From the NCBI RefSeq assembly GCF_028389875.1, contig NC_084667.1, positions 59,188,570 to 59,252,569 of the forward strand: DNA of 64,000 nt, given 5' to 3'. The notes beneath the pieces were generated by a model, which searched no databases, was not told the origin of the DNA, and saw only the letters and a program-made list of their open reading frames with translations. Positions 33,425 through 44,800 of this stretch are shown in pieces. Positions within the stretch are counted from its first letter, which is position 1, and each line of letters begins with the position of its first letter. Source of the stretch: Rhea pennata (taxonomy: Eukaryota > Chordata > Aves > Rheiformes > Rheidae). The position numbers and the translations under genes were made by a program.

Positions 33425-33450
33425 AAAAAAAAAAAAAAAAGGGGGGGGGG
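33425..33450. repeat. A16 directly joined to G10
   Basis: Sixteen A are followed without interruption by ten G. Homopolymer junctions of this sort are prone to slippage and to sequencing or assembly error. An AATAAA on the minus strand lies about 13 bases from the G side. Confidence 0.9.
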
Positions 33451-33469
33451 AGAGAAAGAGTCTTTATTG

Positions 33470-34130
33470 CAGCTTTCTTATCGGGGTCCTGAAACCAGAA
33501 GCACCAGGCTTCCCCGCCTGCAGCCAGCGCCGCACGGGCAGGCAGGACTGCGAACTGCTCCCCGGCAGCGGGGAGGGCACAGAAAAGCCAGGCAGCGGGC
33601 AGCGGGCGCCAGCGCCCCGGTGAGCCTGCGCCCTCCGCGCCCTCCGGGACCCCCTGCCTCCCTTAGCGCGACGGCAGGGACAAGTCGCTGTTTGCACGCC
33701 CGGGTTGGAGCACGGGCCTTTCGTGCACCGCGCCGGCGGCAGCTGCGCCGAGGGATTACGGGCGCTTTGCTCTTCCTTGGAAAAGGCCCCCAGCCCCCAG
33801 GCGGGGCTGCAGAAAGCACAGCTCTGCCGGGCAGGTGGGACCACCTCGGCTGCTCCTGTTGGTATCGCCTCTGCTTGCCCTCGGCCAGGTCCTAGGGACC
33901 AGAACGGGCTCCTCGCCTGCGTCCAGCCCTTTCCCAAGGGAGCTGCCCGTCCCCCTCTCCTCAGAGCAGCCCTTCGGCTTTCACCCAAGCGGACGGACCT
34001 CGGCTCCAGCAGCTTCGCTGAAGGTGACACGCATGGAGGCCTCCAGCCGTGACAAACAGCCCCCGACTCGCCCCCCTCCCCCGCCCCGCCTGCCCCAGCC
34101 TAGCACCGGGTACAAGAAATCCCAGCTGCC
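33470..34130. other. CpG island without an assigned gene
   Basis: Around 650 bases of G+C-rich, CpG-rich sequence interrupt AT-rich surroundings. Open frames run on both strands, but none has a conserved domain. The longest (minus, 33464-34030) has no internal methionine and only a GTG as possible start. An octamer-like ATTTGCAT at 34151-34158 lies just outside. It is a candidate promoter or regulatory island. Confidence 0.65.
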
Positions 34131-35469
34131 CTTTTCCTTTCCCAGGCCTGATTTGCATATTGGGTCAGGCAAGTGTTTCCAGTAGTCTGATTTCCAGGGG
34201 ATAATATTATTCACGAAACTAGCTGGGACTGCAGCCCCAAAGTCCTTCGTTCCTGCTTGTTTGCTTCTTTCTCGCGCCCCCTTTCCTGCTTTTTACCCGC
34301 CCCCCTTGGCTTGTGTGTCTGCAAAGAGGAAAGTTTCACTTGGCTGCGCTTTTACTAGGACATTTCAAAGTCAGGCTGAGATCGGCAGTAAATGAGGATA
34401 GATGCCAGGTTCCTTTTCACTACATCCAAACCTACCAGAACAGCAGTGAAAGCTATAAATTAGGTCATCTTTGTGCAGGAGCTTCCCTAGCTTTTGCTCG
34501 GAGCGACGCTGCAGAACACTTTGCTGACTATCGCTTTAAACCGATTTGGTGCAGTTTTGCTCGGGGGACTCGAGTGATGCAGTCGGAGCTCTCCCAGGGC
34601 TGCCCCCTCGCCTATATAGACATGCGATTTGGGCCCTGGATCTGCTCAGATCCTCCGAGGTTGCACAGTCAGAGGGAGGAGCAGCAGTGCTGCTGCACGC
34701 CAACCCTAGGGCCTGCAAGCCAAAGGAGAGAGTGTGCATGAATATCGGGCAGGATCTCCACCCACAGAGGAAAGAGGTTGCAGCCAGGAAAGATGGGCAA
34801 GAGCAGAAGCACCTCTTGGATAAACAAGTAATACGCTGAGTGGTGGTGCCAAGGACTGAGATGGCCTCATGGGGCTTCCCTTGGAGTACACGTGGCTTGC
34901 AGCACGGGTCTGTAGAGTCTCAAGAGCCTTTTTGGATATAACTGGTGGAGCGCGAGGATTGCTGGTGCCAAGATGATGCATCTTGTGCTCCCAGGCAGAA
35001 GGACAGAGGTCTGGCTGCATGTACTCTCTTGCCAGTTAAACCATTGCTACCTTGGCATGTCATTTGCAAGATGAAGCCAGTTCCTTGCTCCAGGAAATGG
35101 AAGATTAGCACCATGATTTTGGAAACCTGGAAGCCAGCAAGAAGGGATATGAGCAGGCAATAGTTCAATTCCAGAGTGAAAGACTGCCATGGAAGAGACT
35201 CAGTGGTCTTGCATAACTTTTCTGAGTTTGCAGAGCGCTTGCTAGTACAGCACAGAGAAGCACCATTGGCTCTCCCTCTAGTGCTGCTTCCCAAAGGCTT
35301 CTCCTAAGAGCCTGTCTTCAGCCAGGCCTCGTCTACCACCCCAGAATCCTAGCTCCAACAGCAATCAGTAGTAAATGCCCAGAGAAGAGCTAAGAACAGA
35401 GCAAAAATACATGATCCTTCCCCAGAATGCTCACCCAGCTCCCACTGACCAACAGCACAGGGACATCTT
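34131..35469. other. Intergenic, no gene recognised
   Basis: The sequence flanking the 34-kb CpG island holds an octamer motif (34151), a stretch of ordinary complexity at 34300-34560 that could be transcribed from the island, and nothing recognisable as coding. Confidence 0.45.
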
Positions 35470-35730
35470 GATTTACGGGTGGTTTCTTTGTATTTAATAC
35501 CCCTGGGTGTATTTTCCTTTGGTGAGTTTGTCTAATTGCTTCTTAAATCCATGCAGCCTCGAGGCAATGTGTTCCACCCTTTAAATACACCTGGTGAAGG
35601 CGGCGGCGTCTGTCTCATGTCTGTCCTGAGCCTGCCTTCCCCTAGCTTCGGCTGAGGCTCCCGCACTGAGGGAGGCTGTGAGTAACTCCACATTCACCTT
35701 CTCCCTGATTTTTATATACTTTGCACGGAG
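35470..35730 (-). mobile_element. Old CR1/L3-type LINE fragment, antisense
   Basis: Read on the + strand, this segment follows the reverse-complement consensus of amniote CR1/L3 LINEs. It has a TTTGTCTAATTGCTT-like stretch, then TTAAATCCATGCAG, a GGCAATG..GTTCCAC block, and further on CATTCACCTTCTCC followed by a GATTTTTATA run. The order and spacing agree with the element, but it is diverged and broken, with a GC-rich replacement in the middle. No open reverse-transcriptase frame remains. Identification is by remembered consensus. Confidence 0.65.
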
Positions 35731-38700
35731 AAGGACATTCTGCAGGTCTATGCAAGCAGCTGGGAACGAGGAAACGGAGCCAGGCTACCTTTCAGGAGCA
35801 CAGTTTGAGTCTTTTTAAAGTCACACTTTGTCTCTATCACCTCCTTTCCTTGGTCTCCCCTTCTGCCGCTGCTCTGTCGCCAGTCCTTGCTTCAGCCTCT
35901 AGGACTTCTCCAGCCCCTTCACCTCCCTGTCCAGCACCTACTGACCTCACCATGGCCTCCATCACCCCAGAAGGACGTGTGTGGATGTCAGACTGGAAGA
36001 GACGAGGCAGCGAGGAAGAAGCTGGGGCTTGGAGGAACTCAGATTTACAAGGCCGGCAGCATCCATCAGCCTGGGCTCTGCCCTGCTCCTTGCCTTGCTT
36101 TTAGCACTTGATCATTCCCCGACCGAGGCCTGTCTCCGAGGCTGAGGGCAGGTACTCAGGGGGGAGATGAAGAACGAGGAGCAGAGTGGAGCCCACAACG
36201 CAGCTGCAGGAATGTGAGAAAAGTAATCAGTGACTTGGCACGGTGCTTGGGAAAGCCAAAGAAGGACATCAGAGCGAGGAGGAGACAGGGATCAGAGGAC
36301 CAGCCGGGGAACGAAGATCAGAACAGGCAAAAACAGAAAATAAAATGGAGGGGCTGAAATTGTGAGCGTTCGTCTGAAGGACAAAGATGTCCCGGGTTGG
36401 GCAGCTCCTCTGTGACTCACCGGGCAACCTGAGGCACTTGCGAGGCCTCGCCGTACCTCTGGGGATCGAGGCTGTGCCACATATGGCATTAAAGGCTTCT
36501 TCAGGGAGCTGAAATCCCTTGCAAACCTGACTCGGCTCTGTGCACAACTTGTGCAGTTTCCAGGGAGATGTCATGCTGGGAGCGGGAGCGGAGGTCCATG
36601 CAACTCTGAGCAGGAAGGGAGGGACGGGTAGATCTCACTCTCTTTTGTGTATCACAAATCTAAGCAATCACACAGATGCAAACTAGCTGTGGAAATCTTC
36701 TCACCATGCCAATGGTTGCAGGAAACACGAGGCTCTGACGTGGAGGTTCACACGTGGGCTCCCCATGGGAGCCGTGGTGGGTCTGGGCGCTCGGCAGAAG
36801 GGAGCTGTCAGCACCAAGGGCTGAGCTCTCCTAGAACAAAATAGCCTCAAACTACATGAAAGCAACCACTTTTTTACCTTAAACAGCAACAGCAAAGCCT
36901 TAAGTTTGCCTAAAGTGAAGGAGAAAGCTGCAGCTCAGATTACAGAGGCCACTGGTCCCAGCTCCCACTTGAGCAGAGTGGCCTTGTCCTTTGGCACGCT
37001 GGGGTCCGCAGAGGTCATGGTTTGCAGCTAGAAGATGGAAAGCTTGGCCTTCGCAGTTGTGTTTATTTGCAAGATACCATTCTGTTTGCACAGAGCATCG
37101 GGCAGGATGTGGTCTATAGTAAACACAGGAAAAAGGCTGAAACTGGAGTTGAGTGGAAGGCTTGCTATAATTGCAAGTTTTAATTAACCTGGTCTCTCTT
37201 GGGGTAGTCTGGGATCCTGTAAATCATGAGTGATAAAAGGTTTGTTGCTGAGGGCTTCCTCTTCCGTCTGCGTACCTTGTAGTGTGAGTCTCCTTTCTGG
37301 AAAAGGTCTAAGGTCTTTCACACCGAAGAAGATTGCAAGTACCTCCGGGAAAATGTCTGAATGCATTTAAACATTAAAAGATCACTTTGCTAATTTTCTT
37401 GGACCTCAAAATCAAGCGTCATTTTAGCTGGAATCAACACTAAGCTTTACAGTATCAGTTTTAAACAACCCTTCATAAATCCAAGTGCTGCTTCTCAGGC
37501 AGGGAATAACAGGGATACTAAATAACATCCCAAGTTGTGTGTTTGGTTCTGTAATTTCAAAATTCCCATGCTCAAAATGCCTGAAAACCTATAAATGTAT
37601 TTACCATATAGCACTGCCCCCTGCTGTGAATTCGTTATTCCCACACACTTCATTCATGCAAACCCTCCTGACAGAAACAACCTGCAAAATAACAGTGGCC
37701 TCAGGAGATGGTGGGACATTTGTGGCGTATTTGTCTGCTAGATGTTCTGTGGGACTCTCACAAAATAGAGGTTTTCTCGAAATGTTAAGAAGAAGAAATA
37801 GCAACAACAGAACAAAAGGGTGGAACAAGGGACAAGGAATTAAGCAAATGTATCTCTTTACCTAAAAGGAATCCCTGGCTGATACCTGAGAGCTGGAGGC
37901 ATCTGAGCCTGCGGCAGCTGCAGACGAGGCCTCTGACCCTGGGGCTTTTGCAGCCCCCGGGACACGCTGTGTGACTAATGCAGCAGCTGGGGACCCACGG
38001 CACCGGCTGTGCACACTTGCTGATGCAACTGGGGCAAGCCGACGACACGCAAAGCGCTTGTGTGCTTTTAGCGTTAAACAGTGATGCAGAAAATACCTAT
38101 TTCTAAAGCTTCTTAATGCTAAGGAGGTGCATTGGCTCGAATCTTGCAGCCGCAGTGTTCAGGGAGTTACGTTCCTACACAGCAGTGCAAGAGGCACCAC
38201 CAGAAAATCACCAGGAGCTCACTGGGAGCAGCGCTGTGGGCACCATATCCATTTGGTTGCTGTCCAGCAGCATTTTCCCCACCAGTCAGGACATGGAAAT
38301 GCACTCCGATGGCATTGCATTTGTAATAACCAGAGCCTCTTGTGCAGTTAGCAAGTTTGCTTTTGTTCCAAGAAATCTAGTGCTAAGGAAGTTTGAAGCT
38401 GATTGTAGCTCTTACAATATGCTGCTTTTCTCAGTGTTGCCAGGGCTAGTGTTTAAAGAGCCTTACGTACAATTTAGCCACGCTTAGGGTATGTCTGGTA
38501 ACTCAAAGTCTAATTTCTGGTAACTCAGTCTGTCACCGTGTGACTGATCTGTCTGCAGCTGTGTTGCTGGACTGGGTAATTTTTTATGGTGGATAATGTA
38601 TTTCAAAGGTGCCCTCACATCATGGGGTTGATTCTGTTTTTCCCATTTCTGTACAAGAACACAGTCAGGAAAGGCCCCGTCCTCCACCTGCTGAAGTCCT

Positions 38701-40709
38701 TCACAGCTTTGCCCTTGACTTCAGGAGAAGCTGGAGCAACTTCTAAAACAATAAGAGAAAAGATAGTCAGTTTGTAAGAACAAAACAAATGCACGCAAAG
38801 CAACTACCAGATGGAGAGTCCCTGTTAGCATCCAAGCTGCAGGAGGAAAAGTTGCACTTTTTTGTAAACAAAGGGCACAAAGAGGACAGGGAGTTTTGGA
38901 AACCGCATACATTCTAGGTTAAAATGCAATTAGTGTTCATTGGCTCTGAATAAACCACCAGATGTCTTGGCAAAGGTCTACCCTGTAGTAGATCATAAGG
39001 TACTGTATGTTAAACTGTAAAATGACTAGTCAGATCATACCCCGACTGGCAGATAAGAGCAGGTGACTGTTTTAGTGCTATTCACAAAACGAAGCCCCAG
39101 GGCACCATTATCTGCAAAATAGTAATTCCACCCACACCACAAAGACATGGCTGGAAGCTCGAAATGAGAGAGACGAGAGAGATGAGCTTCTCGCTCTGGT
39201 GTGATTGGCACCTCGGGGAAGCAGAGACACAGATCGCTCTAAGAGGGGTTTTTTACCTAGGGAGATCGGTGCGGCACAGAGCAGACTACCAGGAAGAGTA
39301 ACGGGTCTCTCCATGTCAGGGCTTCCCCAGCAGCAGCAGCCCTGCTTGAGGAGCAGGTTAACGTTGGCTCTGGGAAAACTAGGCTGTTGGAGCTGGTGAA
39401 TCACCGAAGACCACGAGAGCCGTCGTAGCTTGGGAGACTCAAAGTTTGATTCTGCAAGTTGGCCTCTTATTCCCTGTGTTAGCAACACCCAGAAAGAGGT
39501 AGAATATGTCACTTTGTGGGGGACATCTATGGCTGAGCCTGGAACTGTGACAGGTGCTGAAGAACGGCTCTAATGGCTTGGGGAAGTCACCAAGGTGATG
39601 CAGTGCGAGGTATATATTTCTGTATCCTCCACTTTGCAGAACCTCTCTTTATAAGAAAACAGAAAAGAAAAGGGTTTTTTTTAGCTCTTCTGTCATTTGC
39701 TTTTGTTGATATGACTCACTGTTGCCATTAAATTAAATGCACCCAGGTTATAGGAGAGTGAATATATTCAGGGATTAAAATAGGGTAACACAATGCCATA
39801 GAAAAATTACTTAGCTTGCTACTGCATCAGAGCTCAGTGCTGACCTGCACAAGTATTTCTGCCCAGGAACAAAAACAGACCTAAAAGTCACAAACGAGAA
39901 GACAGCTGGCAGGATGAAATGAAGAAAGAGAGAATGTCAGCTGCCCCTCCAGGGACCCGGCAGGCTTTGAAAGGAGCCCTGCCGGACAAAAGCGAAGCCT
40001 TGTTGCCGGGCTCTAGCAAAATATTAGCAAAAGCCAGCTCCTATACTGCTCGAGGGTGCTGTATACAAATGTAAGATGAAAGCGGTGAGCAGGGGAGGAA
40101 CATGAATGCTCCAGGTCAGCGCTGATGCTCGTGTCCTACCAACGCTCTGCTCCTCAGCACCGGTCCAAAGACCAACCAACGCAGAGGGCAATCTCTGGCG
40201 TTCCCCTCGTGCTACCTCCCCAGGTACCAAGAAGGGCTGATGACTTACACAAAACTGTGCCCAACGCACCAGGAAGACGGACGGCGTGAGCTAGCCTGGC
40301 TCTTCCCCTCACACCGCCGTGATGGCACGGCTCAGGCTTACGTAGGCTTTCCAGCTGACAAGCCGCACTGTTAGCCATTGTAGGTGGACTTCACGCTCAC
40401 TGAGGAGCCTACTAAAATGTCCCAAAATAAGACATATTTTTTTTATCCTTTACCACGTGGGTATGACTGAAATCTCAAAGACAGAGGATTCTCGGACTGG
40501 AAATTGCTGCCTCCCCTCAGAGAGAGGATCTTGCCCCATTTCTGGCCATACTTGTCTCAGCCCAGCCAGAAAAACAGGGATCTCTAATATTGCAAGAGAG
40601 TCTTCAGAGAAATCAGGCTTTTCCTCCAGTGGGGACAGCAGAGTTGTTTACTCTTTTCCTGGACAAGCAGCAGAGGGAATAACCAAGAGAGCCACAAGGT
40701 CCTGCCTGC
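35731..40709. other. Intergenic, no gene recognised
   Basis: Several open frames of 100-135 codons exist, but none shows domains, signal peptides or conserved composition, and most overlap others on the opposite strand. The first part (to about 35880) may be a further, unrecognisable piece of the CR1 relic. No RNA gene is seen. Confidence 0.5.
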
Positions 40710-41010
40710 TTTGCCTGCGCCAGGAAGGGTCCGAATAGCTCCGCCGCGTCCTGCCCCGCTGCGCCAGCAGCCGACCCGCTCCGCCGGGTGGCCCGGGGCC
40801 GGCGCATCGCGGGGGAATGGCCCCGTTGCTAGAGATACCCCCGAGCCCCCGAGGGGCTTTCTGCTCGTTAAACTCGCTCCTGGAGGCACGGGCGCAGCTG
40901 GGGCTGCCCTCGGCAGAGACCTGCCCTTCCCCATCCCCGTCCGTCCCCCCCGGGGCCCCGGGCTGGCTCCCGTCGGAGCACCACCGGCCTGCTTCGGCCT
41001 CTCACGCTTC
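40710..41010. other. CpG-rich patch (orphan CpG island)
   Basis: Very high G+C with frequent CpG over about 300 bases, next to an AT-rich block carrying a TATA/MEF2-like element (41217). Open frames on both strands are Pro/Arg/Ala/Gly-rich shadows. It could be an upstream regulatory island. Confidence 0.65.
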
Positions 41011-41216
41011 GGATGAGAAATTTGCCCATGTGGGTTTTTCCTTATTGTGATTTTTGGGGAAGATTTGAGCAGCGTAGCGAGACATTTGCGCATTCAGCTT
41101 CCCTCTGATTGCAGAAAGTCTCCCTGCATCACTACCCGTCTAAGTGTTTGGTATTAAATTATCCATCATAGCTGCTTCTGTAGCCGAGGGAGTTGATTAT
41201 ACCATCTTTACAAAGG

Positions 41217-41226
41217 CTATAAATAG
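41217..41226 (+). promoter_or_regulatory. CTATAAATAG: perfect MEF2 site / TATA-box-like element
   Basis: The ten bases match the MEF2 consensus (YTAWWWWTAR) exactly and would also serve as a TATA box. The site sits inside an inverted GGCTAT/ATAGCC arm pair, is followed by CCAAT (41227-41231), and is preceded by ACAAAGG, a TCF/SOX-like motif. It lies between two CpG-rich patches. Whether it is a promoter or an enhancer is not shown by sequence. Confidence 0.4.
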
Positions 41227-41429
41227 CCAATGTCACATGAAACAGCAGCAGAGAGGGCTGAGCCGAGGCTAACAACGGCAGCAAAACTTTTCCTTCGTCT
41301 GCGACTGGTTTCTTCACCTGCAGAGAGCAGGAATTAGTGAGAAAAAGGAACTCATTTCTGCGTGATCTGACTGTAAACGGTGTTGTCTGAATTTGTGCTG
41401 CTGACCTTCACCTGTTAGGCAGGGAACGG

Positions 41430-41800
41430 GACGCTGGATACCGCGCGTTTCTCCGCTGCAACCCCAAAGCTCTCAGTCACCAAAACCCCTGCTGGTTTCC
41501 TCAGCTGCCTCCAGAAAATAACGCTGTTTTCCTTTTAATGAGAAGCCCCCCGGCTAGACTGAGAACCGAAAACTCACGGCCGCCCGTAGCCTCGCGACGG
41601 CTGCAGTTGCTCTCCAAGCAGCCTCCCCGCCGGGTTGCGATTGCACCGTCCCCGTCCGCGGTGGACGTGGCGGGGTCGCAGGAACCGAAAGCCCCGCTTG
41701 CCGCCCCGAGCGCTCCCTGGAGCAATGCGGAGGTGGGATTTGCCTCGGCTCCGTCAGCCCTCTCGCCGCCCCGAGAGGCCGCTTGGCGGGAGAGCCGTGT
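41430..41800. other. CpG-rich patch (orphan CpG island)
   Basis: Dense CpG over about 370 bases begins about 200 bases downstream of the TATA/MEF2-like element. Open frames on both strands overlap and lack domain similarity. It might be the 5' exon region of a non-coding transcript starting near 41250, which is an inference only. Confidence 0.6.
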
Positions 41801-44399
41801 TATATACGTGCTACAGCCAACGTATACAAGAGCTTCATGACGACAGGTCGGTTTGGTGGGGAAATCAATAGGAGCACGTCTCAGGGGATGCATTGCTTGG
41901 CAGAGATTTCCCTGTAGGTGCACAAGTCTGGATCGTTCCTGGCCCAGACCTCAGCTTGCCTGGGGCTACAGCTCTGCATGGATAGGGAAAGGCCCCAGTT
42001 TTCAGGAGAAAGCAGTAGGCAGCAAATGGGTTTAATGCAGGAGTTTTACAAAAGCGCAGCCTCTGGATAATTAATTTATATCCTTTATCTTGGGAAGATG
42101 ATACACTACCAGAGCAGATGAGAATCAAACCTCCTCCTCTCGCTGGTGGGAGGGACCAGTGGAACAAGTTGCAGGGAATCTGAACCCACATCCTATGATT
42201 CAATAGGATCTCAAAAAAAAATGGTGGTAAATCCTTTACGCTTCCTTAACATCTTCTGCGGACCCTGCCAGAAACCAGGTTTCGCCCACAAGAGCACATT
42301 TGCTCAACAGGGAAATGTCAAATGGAAGAGGAAAGTATTTGCTTATCGTTGATGACTTATTTGCAGTATTAAGCTTATGTCACTCAACAGCAGCATAGCT
42401 GTAGCATGTGTGTCTCAGAGAAGCTGATATTCTGCTGTTTCGGTGCTGTGCACACAGTCAGTGGCAGCTCTTCCCGCGGTGCAGACGGGGAACCTCGTCT
42501 GCCCTGAACCCGCGTGTTTCCCTGCCCTTGCTTTCTAGGAGCGCCCGTGCTCCGCTGGCTCCGGCTGTCCCTGAAAGCACATCTCAAATGTTCACGTCCA
42601 AAAAGCTGTGGGTACCACTGGAAAGTGGACAGAGTACCAAGTTCCCTAGCGCTTACTCGTACTTTGGCCTCTACAGCCAAACAACCACCGCGAAGTGTCA
42701 GTGCTACGGGCCAGGTCCCGAGGCTGTGACTCATGTGAAAAGAGCCCAGAGGAGTCTGCGTGGGTGTAAAGGAACGGGACTTGACACACGAACCCATCCG
42801 CGCTCGCAGACCGGACCCAGGCAGCGGAGAGCTGCTGAGCTCCTGGTCCTCCCAGCAGCTCCGATATTTCCAGGAGAGTTGCTAAGCGCCCTGGACACCA
42901 CAGATCTGCCGAATTCTCCGTGTAGAAACGGTGGGAATCTGCCTGCTTGTTTTTGTGACTAACCACATCTCACTTATCCAACCCTAGGAAAATTGCTTCA
43001 CTAATGGAGATGTTAAGCCGCGGAGGAGAAAATGCAAACACTTCAGAATGATTCTGGTTTGCTAGAAGTTACAGCTGCAACTTATAAAGCAAATTGCCAT
43101 GGTAAATAGATATTAGTAAGGCTGAATCATCTCCCCATCCTCTGCACATTTTCACTTTGACATTTGCTGTCTTTTTTCTTTGTTTAATGAGTGAGAGAAA
43201 TACATTGGAAACTTGTGTCAGTGCATCCTAGCAGTTGAAAAATTATTATAAAGAAAAAATACTTAAAACAGCTTATAACTTATCAATCTGAAGATAGCAC
43301 ATACCATGATGATGCCTTTAGTGAAATACTATCATGAATTCTGATCTTGTTTGAAGGAAATAAAAAATAAATAAATCTGAAGAGCTAAGGCTATTAATGC
43401 CTGGTTTTCTTTCTGCCTTTCACTGCTATCAGCTATGCTTCGTATTAATTTTGACACTTCAGCTTTACATATTTTGCATAATTCTGAGATACCCTATTTA
43501 GGAGTTTAGTGAAATCTATAGAAAAGACAGTGGGCATTTCATGCAAAAACATTTTCACCACGTAACATGACACAAGTCACCTGGAAGAGGTGAACTTCCC
43601 TCGGAGCGAGAGACAAGGCTCTGGGCACGGCTGACCAGAACCCGCCTGTCCGGGTTCGATCCCTTGGGTGCTCCCAAACTCCACGAGCTGGTGACTAGCA
43701 ACGACACTGAGCACGGCGTCAACGCCGAATTAGGCTTTACCAACCCCGGGGAGCCCAACCTGCAGGAGTTAGCAAGGTAATAGCAAAACAGAGGTAGCAG
43801 AGGGGCTATGGAAGAGCAAGGAATACATTCCTTGTGACGGCTGTCTTCTAGCAAGCAAAAGAGCCAGAAAATCAGATGCACCGACTAAAGGGAAACATGT
43901 TTAACACAAGCAGCAGGGAGTAGGGATGGGGGAGGCATGGTCTCAGTCAGCTTTCACTACCTTTAAAATGCAATTTTAAATAACACATGGGTACAAATAT
44001 TAATAAACAGAGTGCACTGCTGATGACTGCTCAGATTTGGCCTGCTGCCTTTCCGTACAAGAAGCATGGTCGGTTACAGCTCTGAGGGAGCCCCAGAGAC
44101 CAAGCCTTTAAGGTGTCGCTTCATCAGCTACAGGCACCACGAGCCTGCAGGTGCCTGCAGTGCCAGAGGGGAGTCAAAGCCCTTCACGCCTCGCCTGAAA
44201 CTCTTGTCTTCCAGCACTGAATTGCAGAGCTCAGTAGTTATTTCCTTAACAGAGACACACAGCTCTTTGCAGAGATGCTCTGTGCTTATTTCTTATCTCC
44301 GTGCCCGAGGCACCGCACTTTTCCAAAGATATCAGCGCTTGTGACATATTCATCCTGGGTCTGCCAGAGGTCTGTGTCACTCTGCCAGGCTCACAGGTA
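41801..44399. other. Intergenic, no gene recognised
   Basis: A moderately GC-rich stretch at about 42470-42870 has overlapping frames on both strands. An AT-rich stretch at 43030-43480 looks like conserved noncoding sequence, with many ATTA/TAAT cores. A tRNA B-box-like GGTTCGATCCC at 43653-43663 has no matching T-stem and is not a tRNA. No coding exon is recognised. Confidence 0.45.
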
Positions 44400-44800
44400 T
44401 CAGATCCGCCCCGGGGACCTCCTGGCATTTCAAGCCAACATGGAACCAGAAAGGCACACCGAGCCACTAGCCGGCTTAGAAAGCGCACCCGGCTGCGGAC
44501 ACCTTTGCAAGAGCTACAGAAGAGTGCTACCGTTGACCGGTCGCAAGCGTCATTTGTCCCCAGACTGGCCCATTGCTCCGGGCTTTCGGGTATTTCAGAA
44601 CGATTCCTTTCCGTCATGTCACTTGAGCAGCAAAGGGGGGTCTTCTAAAGCTGAGAAAAGGCCGCGGCGGCAGCTGACGTGATCTGTGTTCGGTAAAGGT
44701 CTTCCCGCGCCAGGAAAGAGGGGCCCTGCCGAATCGCCGGCGTCTCGCGCGCCTCCCCCGTCGTGCCGCGGTCAGGAGCGCTTTCGAGGTCCCGTCTCCA
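44400..44800. other. CpG-rich patch
   Basis: G+C and CpG are raised for about 400 bases, strongest at 44660-44780. Overlapping open frames on both strands carry no domains. No gene is assigned. Confidence 0.55.

Noticed and set aside
33464..34030. 188-codon minus-strand frame ending in CAATAA
   Set aside because: It has no ATG start and no internal methionine, and its Arg/Pro/Ala/Gly-rich composition is typical of GC-rich noncoding DNA.
43653..43663. tRNA B-box-like GGTTCGATCCC
   Set aside because: Flanking bases do not form a T-stem, and no A box or acceptor stem is found at the right distance.
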